Assembly (NCBI GenBank): GCA_001510575.1
Contig: LNGK01000007.1
Location: 2,040,151-2,104,150 of the forward strand
Direction: 5' to 3'
Origin: Knoxdaviesia capensis
Taxonomy: Eukaryota > Ascomycota > Sordariomycetes > Microascales > Gondwanamycetaceae
DNA length: 64,000 bases
Below are positions 35,471 to 46,484 of the stretch, piece by piece. The position numbers were made by a program, and so were the translations under genes. How positions within the stretch are numbered: the first letter of the stretch is position 1; every line of letters starts with the position of its first letter. Below the pieces are notes generated by a model. That model had not been told where the DNA came from. It saw only the letters and a program-made list of their open reading frames with translations, and searched no databases.

Positions 35471-36012
35471 TTAATGGTATGCGGATGGATGTTCAGAATC
35501 TAAATATATCCTTTCCCAGTGCAAAGAGAACGCTGCGTTCGAGTCGTATTTGGACAGCGCCGTCGTTCTTGAAGATGGATTGGAGTGTTTGAATGGCTCC
35601 GGCCCTGGTGGGATATGATCGGGCTGTCCAAAGAAGTCTTGGGCAATGGCTGGAACATAGACAAGTACACCATTACGCACCAGCAAAACGCGATACACTC
35701 GCCAAGGATACTTTCATTCATGGGGTGTTGAGGGCCATGATGGACTGGCAAAGCCCTCTTGGGCCCGCTGAGCTCAGCACAATCCATGACTATTTCGACG
35801 ACCTCAACTGGTAGTCTGAGCTTCTTATAGAGAATGATGAATGTTGTCGTGGCTTCTACCCGACTGGGGAGCCTGGGGATCGAGACCCGGTCCATAGTAA
35901 GAAAACTTTCGAGGGACATCCGGCCAAGATCTCTCAAAGAGCCTCCATGGAAGTCCTGCTTTGAACAGGCAGCAAAGCACGAATCGTGGCTCAGTAAAGC
36001 TGCCGGTGCCAT
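35471..36012 (-). pseudogene. possible frameshifted coding fragment, unrecognised
   Basis: Two overlapping minus-strand frames look protein-like on either side of about 35700. The upstream one carries an F-box-like LRLPVEVVEIVMDCAEL segment and reaches about PMNESILGE. In the +1 frame the reading continues as YRVLLVRNGVLVYVPAIAQDFFGQPDHI to a stop at 35471. One small indel would explain the switch. An intron is possible, but I see no consensus sites at the junction. I cannot name a family. It may be a decayed gene or chance. Confidence 0.25.
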
Positions 36013-36372
36013 TTGTTATTCAGTGATCTTCGCCTCGGGATCGTGCCGGCACCCCGAGAGAGATACCTGACTCGCCCTTGGCGCGGAAGAGGCTCATGCG
36101 GTTCGGCCCGCCACAGACCCGCCCACTATCGCCGGCGCAGCCCATTGAACACTGTGATCGGTCCGATGCTGGCGCCGCGTCGAGCCGTGGCGAGCCCCCG
36201 CAGAAGCATTCCCTTTGCGTATTCAGTACCGCCGTATGTGTAAATTTTACAGGAGCATCTTGCCAGACACGACTCGACTGTCATTGCTGGGCCGTTGCCG
36301 AGGACGGGTCTCCATCAGAGATCGGTCGTTGGCATCTGCAAAGCAGCCCATAGCTGCCGATGATTTCGATGG

Positions 36373-37032
36373 CTAGGGAATGGAGGATGTCGTTGTTGCT
36401 GCCGGAGCAGTTGAGGTTGGTGGGAAGTTATCCTCGGTAATTTCATCAGCAAAGATGTGCTAGTCAGCTCCACAGAGCTGGTAATCGACACCACCACTGG
36501 GTTTGTTGCAGCTCGAAGCTGGGCCGGGGCTGGCCAACCCAACGAGGGCAGTTGGTCGATACAGAAGCATTGCTGCCCGGCTCTAAGTCCAGTGAGCCTG
36601 AAGCCTGAAGGAAAGCACATCGTTTGGCACTCTTCAACAGTCATACGGGCATCCATCCCCAGAGCCGGAGTGCATCGGCACAGCCAGGACAGTCCCTCCA
36701 GATGAATAAAAAAAAAAAACATCCCAACGGTGTGAATGGGACAGTTGGGATACCCCGATAGATGTATACTCGGTTGGGACCGCCACAGATTGGCTGCTGT
36801 TGCTGTTACAAGGCATACCGCAATCACTGCGGCTTGGGGCTCGCTCATTTGGGACAAAGTTCCCACAGAAGCCCTCTTTGGAGAACTCAACACCTGCAAA
36901 CTCAGAGTCTTGGTTCCAGCAGGCATATTAGCACCGAGCGGTGTCCAGTTTGGACTCGCCTCCGGGAATGTCGTCGACCTGCGTGCGCAGCGTCCGGGTC
37001 CCAACGTCTAAATAACAGCCAAAGTCAGCCCA
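36373..37032 (-). pseudogene. decayed gene with two WSC domains
   Basis: WSC domains are cysteine-rich carbohydrate-binding modules of cell-wall sensors and secreted enzymes. On the minus strand a first domain runs WADFGCYLDVGTRTLR, then TARC, an in-frame TAA (36928-36930), YACW, then EFAGVEFSKEGFCGNF and SDCGMPCNSNSS. A +1 shift follows to an ICGGPNRVYIYR ending. A second domain has MTVEECQTMCFPSGF, GLRAGQQCFCIDQLPS, another frameshift near 36525-36545, then SCNKPSGG and QLCGAD, then TAG (36460-36462). A Thr/Pro-rich tail to a stop at 36373 resembles WSC linkers. A TTTTASTTTT linker lies just upstream (about 37050-37080). Conserved cysteines survive, while at least two stops and two frameshifts break it. 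The TAA could derive from CAA, a CpA-to-TpA change. No enzyme domain is recognisable upstream. Confidence 0.7.
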
Positions 37033-38714
37033 TGATGGCAGAGGTCGGGTTGAGACTGTGGGTAGTTGTGGTTGATGCAGTGGTAGTGGTAGGCTCGGCG
37101 GTGTCGCAAGCTCTTGATTTTCACTTCATGTTTAAGACTGGTGCTTGATTACCCCGGCGACGGGGTTCTCGAAGTTTGTTTTGGATCTGCTGATGGGTCT
37201 CTTTGGGCTGCGCGAGCTCGGGCGGTTGCCGACAGAGGTTGGGACTGCGGCCAGGAGGATTCCGAGGTGCGAACTGGATCGGAAGCCAGATATCCAGGTC
37301 AAGCACGGTCGGTTTCAGAGTGTTCGGGAGGCGTCAGTGTGTCGGCTTTTGGTGTTCGGGGGGTTCGCCCGTACTGGGGAGAGAATGAAGTTCTTTGGAT
37401 GAATCTCAGACACAAGCAGATACTAGGAGCAACCATCAACCCGAAATCTAGATGATTTTCCTTGCATTATGTCTCAACTATCAAACATCCGATGCTGCTG
37501 CAAACATTGCGCTAACCCTAATGAAAATAAAACCACGCGAAAGACTAACAGAAACATTGGTAAAAACGCCACTTGGGGGTTTTTTCGCGATGGTCGGCGA
37601 CGTTAACCACGCACGCCAAAAGAAACGTCCAAAGATCGCCGACGAACCTGGCAACATTCATGAAAGTGGCATAAATAAGGTTTCGTTTCTGCCCGTGTAA
37701 CTGGGGGGAAGAATGCGGGAGCCGAGGTGGGGGAGAAAAGTCTGCCCGCGACGGGGGTGGCTGATAGGGGATATCGATAACCACATCGTTACTGGTTTAA
37801 GAGGATGTGATGTATAAACCCACCCAGTGAGAGACTGACTGCCTGTAAGTCTGCATGTAACAAATCGGTTGGTATATGGCGTTGGGGAGATTTGTGTTCC
37901 TCGACACCAGGCATTTTGAAGTGTGCCTGTCTCTGGCGTGACGTGACGATGGCCGGTAGTGGCGACATCCTAATTGCCAAGATCCTTGGGGTCCATTTGA
38001 CTTACTTTTTGGGGCTTTATAAAAAAAAGTTAGAAGATACGAAATAGAAATTGTAAGAAAATTCGGTGGTCAGATCTCAGACTATTCCTGAATCAGAAGA
38101 TGCCGTCGGCGGAGAAGAGCGATTATTTCCTCCGTTCGCGAGCAGCCAGAGGGGGGAAAAAATTCAAAAAAAGAAAAAGAAAAGGAAACATGAACGTGAC
38201 TTCAGGGAAAAAAAAACTAAACAATATTCATCACTGCAGAAAAACAACTTGGTGAACGGCCTGGTGTCAGTGGCATCCGACCAAGCACAACCACAACTCA
38301 CTCTGCATATCCCAGTGCAGCGCCCCATTTAAAAGATGCCCGGAGTAGTATAGTGTCGAAATAGTTTAGGGTCGCCGAAAATTGTGGAGAGGGGAGAAGG
38401 CCGAAGGAGGAAACTTAGGTTGATTTTGTATTTTATTTCTGCGAAGGGGGGGAGGAGAGCGAGCGAGGCCTGGATCGTCGGCGAGGCGTTGACGTGATGG
38501 GCCCTAATAGCTGTGAATACTCCGTCTGTACATATATCGACGTCCACCGTTCTTCTCTTCTGTTCTTGTTCTGTTCTGCTGCATATACGAACCCTCAATA
38601 TAACCCCCGAGAACCCGAATTGGGGATACATCCAAGATATCTTTCTCTTCCCGCGGATCGACACGCGCTCTGTCTCCCCTCTACCACCCGCTGTCTTCCG
38701 CTTCTCTACACAGC
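37033..38714. other. intergenic, possible upstream remains of the WSC gene
   Basis: From 37033 to about 37470 the minus strand has Pro/Thr/Ser-rich frames interrupted by stops. They may be the mutated upstream part of the WSC gene. The remainder up to the permease start has A-rich runs at 38155-38220 and no gene. The last ~100 bases are pyrimidine-rich, as expected for a fungal 5' leader. Confidence 0.4.
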
Positions 38715-39801
38715 ATGGCCGCCAACGCCATCTCCGGCGCTGCATTCGGCGCGGCCCTCGTGGCCTCGGGCGTCACCCAGCCACTCGTCATCATCTCTCA
38801 GTTCCAGCTGGAGAACTTCCACATGATCCAGGTGTTCCTAGCCGCCACCGCCAGCAGCGCGTAAGTTTGGCCCCGTGTCCCCCCCCTTCCCTTCTTCCAG
38901 GTGACTCCTCGGCCATATCTGACTCGCCCACCTTCCCGCCCTCAGCGCCATTGTCGCCGTCGCCAACCGCACAGGCTACGCCAAGCTCCCGCCGCGCTCG
39001 CCCAGCTCGCTGGCGCTCTTCTCGCGCTTCGACGGCAACATCCTCGGCGGCGCCCTGCTCGGCGCCGGCATGCTGCTCGCCGGCTCGTGTCCCGGCATGG
39101 CCCCCGCGCAGGTCGCCATCGGCTTGGAGTCCGGCGGGTATGCCACCGCCGGCGCCGTGGTCGGCGGCGTCGTGTACGCCGCGGTGGTCGGCCCGTGGGT
39201 GCAGGCGCGCAAGGCGCGCGCCGCGGCCGCCCAGCGCCAGCAGGGGGGGCCCGCCGGCGAGCGGGCAAGCCCCGAGACGGTGTCCGCGGCGCTCGGGCTC
39301 GGCCCGGCGGCCGGGCTCGCGGCGTTCGAGGTGGTCGCGGCGGGTGCGGCGGCGGGCGCGGCGCTGGCCACGCCGCCGGGCCGGGCCGCGGCGCTGGCCC
39401 CCGTGCTGGGCGGGCTGGCGATTGGCGGCGCCCAGCTGGTGTCGGTGCTGCTGCGGAGGTCGCTGGTCGGCGTGTCGACGTGCTACGAGGAGCTTGGCCG
39501 CTTCGTGGCCACCCTGGGCGGCAAGTGCGCGCCGTCGAGCATCGTCTTCGCCGGGGGCCTGGCTGCCGGTGCCCGGCTGGTGGCCGAACTTGCCCCCGGC
39601 CTGGTTGACCGCACGGCCCTGCACATCCCGCCCGTCCAGGCGGTGATTGGCGGTGCTATCATGACTATCGGCTCGCGCATCGCTGGCGGGTGCACCTCGG
39701 GCCATGGTATCAGCGGCATCAGCCTGCTGTCGATGTCGAGCTTCATCACCATTGGCTCGGCCTTCGGGACCGCCCTTTTGCTGGCTCCGTATGTGGTGTA
39801 A
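38715..39801 (+). CDS. YeeE/YedE-family sulfur (thiosulfate) permease
   Basis: Integral membrane transporter of the prokaryotic YeeE/YedE (TsuA) type. Exons 38715-38860 and 38946-39801 join to 333 aa. The splice gives VFLAATASSAAIVAVANRTGYAKLPPR. The predicted helices are Gly/Ala-rich. Conserved cysteine motifs line up with the family: GAGMLLAGSCPGMAPAQ in the first half and GSRIAGGCTSGHGISGISLLSMSSFI in the second, plus GGKCAPSS between them. In bacterial TsuA such cysteines relay thiosulfate through the pore. Location could be the plasma or an internal membrane. The intron and matching codon use show it is a settled eukaryotic gene, though the family is bacterial in origin. It is convergent with RidA, with only 227 bases between the stops. 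No cysteine-synthesis gene is adjacent. Confidence 0.9.
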
Positions 39802-40028
39802 TATTCAGTATGATAATATTCTTGATTTCTTGTGTCGAGTTAGTTTTGTCACATCGTCAGGAGTGATACCACTGTATGATACTCAGTTCTTTTTGTTTTC
39901 GTGTTGTCGTAGATGAAGTTTCTTTTTGCTTGATCTATTGATTGATTGAGTCTAGGTTGCGTAGTCTCTGAATAACACTTTCTCCCGTCCATGTGTGCTC
40001 TCACCGTGTCTTCACCGTCAACCCAGGC

Positions 40029-41090
40029 TTACTCCGGCGGGAACACAGCCCGGCGTTCGACGCCAGCCGCAGCCCCCCGAACCGCCGTCACCTCGATCTC
40101 AATCAACATGGCGTCCTCCATCAGCCCAGCCTGGATCATCGTTGCCGCCGGGGGCACCGCTCCAAACCAGCGCCGGAGGACGGGCCACACGGCGGGGAAC
40201 TGCGTGCGGTCGGGCAGGATGTAGCGTACACGCACCACATCGGCCATTGAGGCGTCGGCGGCAGCGAGTGCGGCGGCGATGGTTTGCAGGGCCTGGTCGG
40301 CCTGGTCGCTCACGGACGGCGAGATGTGGCCCGAGCGGTCGTACCTGGGGGAAGGTTAGGTTAGGAAAGTGGTTGAGTTGCGACAACGAAGAGTTGGTAG
40401 AACGAATGGATGGTTTGGGTTGGGCAAAGCGGCATGAGGTGGAAGATGGGATCAGATTGGCAACCAGGGATCTGAGGGCAGGTGATCAGTGAGATCATTT
40501 CGATGCGAATGCCAAGTGAAATTGCGCAAATGGCCATTGTTTCAAAAGCACGACCCTGGAAATGTCAGACGGCACACACACGCCCCTGGATCGACCCGGA
40601 AACGCCCTTCGGCGCAAGCCCCCGGCGATCCCGGTTCATTCCGGGGCCCGTCAGCCGGGACCCCTCCACGGCCACATATTATCCCGCCGCTCAGATGAAA
40701 CCAAACTTGACGACCCCCACGGAGAAAAGCCGTTGGTATTGCCAGCGCGAAGGGGCGTCTATCCTGGATCAATGTACACGCTTATCGATAACATATGCGC
40801 GTGATAGCGAAACCGTCAAACGTGGGACGCAGGGGTCTGGCGCTGACCCGGGAAGACACGGAATCCAGGCCCTCGGGGGGTCCTCCTGGTCTGCAGACTA
40901 CCAGAGCCGCGGAGGCGACGAACGAAAAGAAAAAAAGCAAAAGACAAAAGACAAAAGACAAAAAGAGATCGCGAACTCACCCGGTGGTCCCGGACACGAA
41001 GACCCAGTCGCCCACGACCACGGCCCGCGAGTAAGCGATTTCGGCCTCGAACGGCGAGCCGGAGACAAGGACAGTGCGGGAAGACGCCAT
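40029..41090 (-). CDS. RidA (YjgF/YER057c/UK114) family protein
   Basis: Small trimeric family. The RidA subfamily hydrolyses reactive enamine/imine intermediates from PLP enzymes; other branches have other roles. Exons 40981-41090 and 40029-40344 give 141 aa. The N-terminal strand SSRTVLVSGSPFEAEIAYSRAVVVGDWVFVSGTTG joins YDRSGHISPSVSDQADQALQTIAAALAAADASMADVVRVRYILPDRTQFPAVWPVLRRWFG, ending PPAATMIQAGLMEDAMLIEIEVTAVRG. The A-T-x-I-x-A-G-L segment replaces the R-A-x-V-x-V/A of classical RidA: an Ala-Thr pair stands where the catalytic arginine is expected, so this probably belongs to a non-RidA branch (Rid4-7 type) that may lack imine deaminase activity. The single intron (636 nt) is long for this genome. 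Confidence 0.88.
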
Positions 41091-41403
41091 GGCGAAGTTA
41101 AGTGTTCGGAGAGTTGTCGGGGGCTCTGGATAGACGCACGAATTTGGACCGTTTGAGTGTTCTTGGGATTCCGGTCACAGGGCTGTTTTTGTGGTGAGTC
41201 TTGGCCGTGCTTGTGATTCTAGTGAAGGTTTCTCGACCCGGAGATTCACGGGGCGGCAACGACAGGAAATATGGCCACCGACAAGAAACAGAAGTGAGAA
41301 TCGTCACGAGTTGATCGCAGAAATAAGATGGAGGAGAGATTATCAGTCTGAAAGCCCCTCTCGCACGAAACTTTATCTCTTCCCAACTTCGCATACTGGG
41401 GTG

Positions 41404-41470
41404 GAGTCATCTCGCGTTGAGTCATGCCGGATCTGTGGGAACCACTAGTTAGACCACTACGCCACAATGC
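41404..41470 (-). other. tRNA-like pol III promoter (possible SINE head or decayed tRNA)
   Basis: On the minus strand a perfect A box (TGGCGTAGTGG, at 41454-41464) is followed after 30 bases by a partial B box (GACTCAACGCG, 41413-41423). Order and spacing match a tRNA gene, and the flanking GCATTGT/GGCGTAGTGGT resembles the start of a glycine-type tRNA. The acceptor stem, T stem and a seven-base anticodon loop do not form, so this is not a working tRNA gene. A tRNA-derived SINE or a tRNA relic fits. Confidence 0.35.
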
Positions 41471-43558
41471 AAGATGTGAACATGCTCACAAAGCAGTAGC
41501 GTAGTCAGCAACTATATGTGGTCCACTGCCGCAGGATCGCAGGGGGGCCCGTGTCCGGAGCGACCCGGAGACCGAACCTTGGCGAACCGCTCGGGGACCG
41601 ACTAGGGTTACAGATTCCTTAGGGTTGTGTATATCTCACCTGTCAGCGTGCAGCGAATATCCCCAGGAAATTATCCCATGATATATCCAGTTCGTTTGAT
41701 GAACTGGCAGCATTGCCCGATGACAACCAAAAGAAAAGGAATGCATGCTGCGGCCCGCATGTTCCTGATGACGTCGCAAACGTTATGTTATGTCCAGGAG
41801 ACCATCGGCCTTCCGATTTCGGCGAAATGCTCCCCTGCCCGCGTTGTGTATGCCGTTGCACAGGGCATCGGTGCAGCACGCATGGGATGGCAAAACCCAC
41901 ATCGGCAGGGAACAGAGTTTTAGAGTCTCGGGACGGTGTTTCTTGTTCATGCAGGTAGCCGGTGCCACGATGTTAGATTCGTCTGCCGAACTGCGCCAAG
42001 CTGTGAGGGTCGCTGGCGCTCCGCGAAGGCAGAACGAGATTCGATGGTCGCATGGGAGGGGAAGTTGCAGCGAAAGCTCGGAGAGGACCCCGGCGTGTAC
42101 AACCTGACACAAGAGGCCTCCGGAACACGGCCGACGACAGCGCTTCACACCGCGCGCCGTGTCTGGGCCGGGAGGACGACGCCGAAACGACACGCCCGCG
42201 AACGTGGAGAAATTGCCCGATACCCGCAGCAAAACTGCACACCCCCTCTTTGCTTCTTTTATTTTTTTTTATTTTTTTCATCTTTTACTCCGTATTTTTG
42301 CATGTTCGGGAGTGTCAGGGTGGCAGATGTGAGTGAATACATGTGAGTGTGCCGAAATAGGCAGGTGAGAAGACATAGCTCGGCTTGGCTGGGGAGTGGT
42401 CCTGAGATTGTGACAACAGGGCTGATGCAAGGTGTGTGGAAGCGGTGGGGCAGAAGGGGGAATGTAAAAAAAAAATAAAGAATACAGGAATCGAAAGGGA
42501 GTGGGAGAGGCTGAAGAAACCCGAAAAAAGGAGACGGAGGGGTTCGGGTGGGGTTACGGCGCAAGACGTTGTGCCGTCCCCCGGCCGCCGGCGAATAAGT
42601 GGGGCACAGTTCCCGGCGCCGACACCCACCAGCCACGCAAGCGCCCGGCCCGGGCGACGGACACGAGGTCACAGACACAGACTGGCGATCAATGTCCCCG
42701 GCACCCACGGAGACATATCTCGAGAATCAACTCTCCGGGCGGGCCTGGCCTGTTACGCATTGCGTGGCCAGCACACACGGGCCGGGCGGTTCTGGCCAAA
42801 AATTGGCATCTTCGAGGTGCGTGGTTGGGTATCGTGGTATCAGTAGGTCAACGTCACCCCTCTGGGAGTCGTCACCGATTTAGCGTGCACAGGGGGGGTT
42901 AGCCGCTGTGATACAGCGCTAGGCGTGAAAGAACACAGCCAACAGGCGGGCCATTGACGCACCGGCTGGGAATAAGCAGGTCGACGAAGCCCGCACACTT
43001 ACTAATTCGGGTTTGTAGCCTTTTTTTTTTAATTTTTTTTTAATTTTTTTTTCTCTCACTTTACCAACTGGGGGTTAAGGTTTTAGACTCGGACTGGGGT
43101 GGATGAACACCAGCCGAGCGAAACGAAGCCGAAGATGAAGAAAAAGCAGAAGGAAACCACGCGAGAACAATTGTCGCCGGAGCTGAAGCTGGACGGACCC
43201 TGCAGGTGTCGGGCTGGTCGGTCGTGCAGCTTTTCCACGCAACGGAACACGTATGCGTAAGCGTCGGCCAAAGTCCGTCCGGTCCGGTGGCCGGTCCGCC
43301 CTTAACATGCATCTTGCGGAGGGTGCTGTTTTTGGTTCTTCGTACCACACAGAGAGTTCGGAGTCCCGCCGACCGCGGCCGCGGAGTCAGATTCGCTCGC
43401 CGAGCCCGCCCGGGACAAAACACTGCCGTGTGGTATCGGACTTCCTCGCTCTCACGCACACGATACGCCCCGATGTCGATATGGCTGAGATGTGAGGCTG
43501 TCCGTACTTTGTCTCACCCGAACAAGAACCGGCTATAACTCAAGGCCAGTCCGGTGAG

Positions 43559-43578
43559 ACACACACACACACACACAC
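43559..43578. repeat. AC dinucleotide microsatellite
   Basis: Ten AC units in non-coding DNA. Confidence 0.9.
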
Positions 43579-43973
43579 GCACATCCACTGGTCGCACAAT
43601 CTGACCGAGCTTACAGCAGCGGCCACGACTCATCAGGCGGGTATAAAGCAGTACCACGTTTTACACACCGGAAACGAACATCAGACTTGAAAAAAACAAT
43701 ATACAAAAAAGGGGGAGGAAAGGCCTGGGGCAGCCCCACAGGCGCATGATTTCTAAACACTGTTTCTCAATGCCTAATTATATTGGAAGCCTAAAAAGAC
43801 TTGTCGTCAGAATGAGTAAGAGTGAGTCTGCTGTGAGTGTGTGCGGTCGAGGCCCGTGATGGACGCCACACAGAAATTTTGGGTTTGCTGGACAGAGTGG
43901 ACAGATATCCCGGATGGCACTAGCGATGGATCCATTCAAGGCAGAGAGATATAGAACAAGCTAGAGTTAAAAA

Positions 43974-44002
43974 CCCCCCCCCCCCAAAAAAAAAAAAGGG
44001 GG
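43974..44002. repeat. C12-A12-G5 homopolymer junction
   Basis: Three consecutive homopolymer tracts without interruption. It may be a hot spot for length errors, including sequencing error. Confidence 0.9.
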
Positions 44003-44432
44003 TGCGTGCTTTCGATAGCCTTGACTCACTCGATGCGTCACCTCCGGGCTAGTCACCCGGCAGGCGCTACGGGGGCCCGCTACAGTGAACTCCGTCGAAT
44101 GGTCCGGGGGCCGGGGACTCGCGTGTTCAATATTCTGTTGCCTGAGCCTTGAAACTTATTGGGAGGGACTTCTTCTTATCTCCTGGGGCCCGCCGTATTC
44201 ACCGCCTTGGCAGGGTTCTCCCGGGGACGTCGACCGGAGAGGCCAAGCCGGGGGCTCCGCGTAAGACAACTTGGAACGACAACCCGGGGGGGTTGGCCCA
44301 CGAAAGCGAGAGCGGACGTGAGAAATTGGTCATAGCTACGACAAGGACCGACCGACGTTAATTCGGGTGCCTAAGTTTCAGGGCTTGCCAGAGCGCGCGG
44401 TTCCAGCATTGGGGGTTCCAGGACTTGCAGGA

Positions 44433-44434
<2 letters not shown>

Positions 44435-44469
<35 letters not shown>
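44435..44469. repeat. GT dinucleotide microsatellite
   Basis: About 17 uninterrupted GT units, the longest dinucleotide array in the window. Confidence 0.95.
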
Positions 44470-44472
<3 letters not shown>

Positions 44473-44551
44473 GTGGTCACTGCCTAACGGCTAATTCTGC
44501 ACGCATGAACAAGTCAGAGTTTGGAGGACATGCTTGTCGGGATTCGCGGCT

Positions 44552-44574
44552 TTGGTGGTGGTGGTGGTGGTGGT
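44552..44574. repeat. GGT trinucleotide run
   Basis: About seven GGT units, 80 bases from the long GT array. Confidence 0.85.
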
Positions 44575-46440
44575 CCGTAAGCCCGCCGGAAAGTTTGTCC
44601 GGGCGGAGGAACACGGCAACAAAGCGCAGTAAAAAAGAGCGTGAAAACAGGTGATCCGCCCAGCGCTGGAATTATAGGGGGTCACAGGACACCATTTTGC
44701 GAATAGAAAGGGGGGGGTAGTCACCACTGAAATGTTTCCGGTTTCTTGTACGCGTCAGCGTCTAGATGAACTCCGCCCTGACAACGCTGGAAAGTGTGCA
44801 TTGCCGTTGTCGTCGCCGTCGCCGAAACAGCTTCGATTTGACTCCTTCGGTAACGGTGTTTGACAGACCGTTACCGCCAGAGAGGGTTAACCCTAAGCTC
44901 CCGTGATGTTGTGATGTGTGGCAGGAGCAAAGTGGTTGGCCACAGCCCGAAGAATTTGATGCTTCCCTCCTAGCACAGCCATGGCGAGCCGGCAACTTCT
45001 GGGTACTGCAAAAAGCGCCTGTGGTTCCGCCTGTGTTTATGCCCACCCAAAGCGACACGCAATGGGATGGCTCGGGATCCACACACTGCATCATTTGGGA
45101 CAAGAGATATTGACGTAGCTTGGGAGGGCGCAGATATTCGTCACCTCCAGGTCAGTCAGGAGACGTGTTAGTGAACAGACCGGGCTAGCGAAAGACCCCG
45201 AAGATGTCAGATCGGAGGGAATATGTCGAGGATGCAGGCAGAACAGGGACAACAGAGTACCACCGCCGTGTCTGGGACTTGGGTTCTCCCCCCCGATGCA
45301 AGCGCCTGGAGACAAGAAAAAGAACAGGAGATGAACCACCGGCCAGGGACCGACCGCCGGACTTGACCCAGCATCTGCTTGGTGCTTGTGAAGTCGTGCC
45401 GTGTGTTCCATATACGTCAAATTCACGACCCCTGTGAACCGAAACACCAGACCCGAAAAAATGAGGAAAATCCAGAAAATAAGCAAGTGCCTGGAACCAG
45501 AGCGCTAATAACAGCCAACCCGAAGAAACAAGAAAACAAAAAAAGTTTTCCGGCGAATGTGACCGCGCAACGTGAAAAAATGGAAGGGTTGCAATATTGC
45601 TTCGTGCACCCCTCTCTCGCCGGGTAAGAATATCCAGCATGTACCCGCGTGCGTGTGTCTCCATACTGGCGGTACCTGACTGCCGGCGGATCGGCAGGAT
45701 GCCCCCGGGGAACGAGGTAAATAGGCAGTGACGGGACGGGACCGCCATGTACCTTTCGCTGGCGAGTGCAGGGAGCGGTACATCGGGCTTGACGTCGTAT
45801 TGTGCACCAGTTGACGACAGGCTGTGGAGATTTCATTGCAGCGAGCAATGCCCTGTTCGTTTGGAGTGGTTTTTTTTCTGCTTTTTCTTTTTTGTCTTTC
45901 TCCACACACACCGTTTCCCGCCGATGACTCCCTCTCCCCCTGTGTGTTTCCAGTTTTTCCTCGTCGTCACTAAACGGGCTGATGAAAAAAGAGAAAAAAA
46001 AAAAAAAGGAAACAAAAAAAGAAGAAAAGATGCAGTCGGGGGGTGGGTGGAGTGGAGGTGGGGTGGAAATAAGACTGGTGCACTGCTCTGCACACGCAGA
46101 CACACACACCCCCAGCACATCAACCCGGAGCATCCTTGCTTGCGTGCTTGCTCTCTCTCCAACCGATCAAAATCGTTAAACCACATTCGTCAGGAATACG
46201 CGGCAAAGAGGAATTGGGTTTTTACTTTTTTGTTTTATTTTGTTTTATTTTTTTGTTTTTTTCGTGCCCACTTACACCCAACTCGGCATCATACAGCTGC
46301 CTTGTGGCTGTTCCGGGGTTCACACACCTGCAGACGGCCAGCCCTCCTCTCCCGGGTGCGCACACACACGCACCAGAGCCAGACCAGACCATGATGGGCC
46401 AAACGCAGCATAGTTTGGGGCTTGGCTGAGGTGAGGGGAG

Positions 46441-46458
46441 AGAGAGAGAGAGAGAGAA
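46441..46458. repeat. GA dinucleotide microsatellite
   Basis: A GA run immediately upstream of the TATA box of the 138-aa gene. It could be a promoter element as well as a simple repeat. Confidence 0.85.
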
Positions 46459-46478
46459 AGCTTTGCATCTCTCCAAAG

Positions 46479-46484
46479 TATAAA
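46479..46484 (+). promoter_or_regulatory. TATA box
   Basis: TATAAA at 46479-46484 is about 195 bases before the ATG at 46678. A long C/T- and CCA-rich leader follows, the type seen in strongly expressed fungal genes. An intron in this leader is possible. Confidence 0.55.

Larger units (their letters stand above)
33873..36372. other. gene-free stretch with debris
   Basis: About 2.5 kb with no intact gene. It holds degenerate telomere-like repeats (34251-34291) and a possible frameshifted coding fragment (35471-36012). The rest shows nothing I can name. Confidence 0.45.

Noticed and set aside
38513..39646. 377-aa plus-strand frame overlapping the permease
   Set aside because: An Arg/Pro/Ser-rich alternative frame with no membrane pattern. 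The spliced frame gives the YeeE/YedE motifs.
44149..44361. Short frames between homopolymers and the GT array as small genes
   Set aside because: No codon bias, motif or splice support; the frames disappear around repeats.
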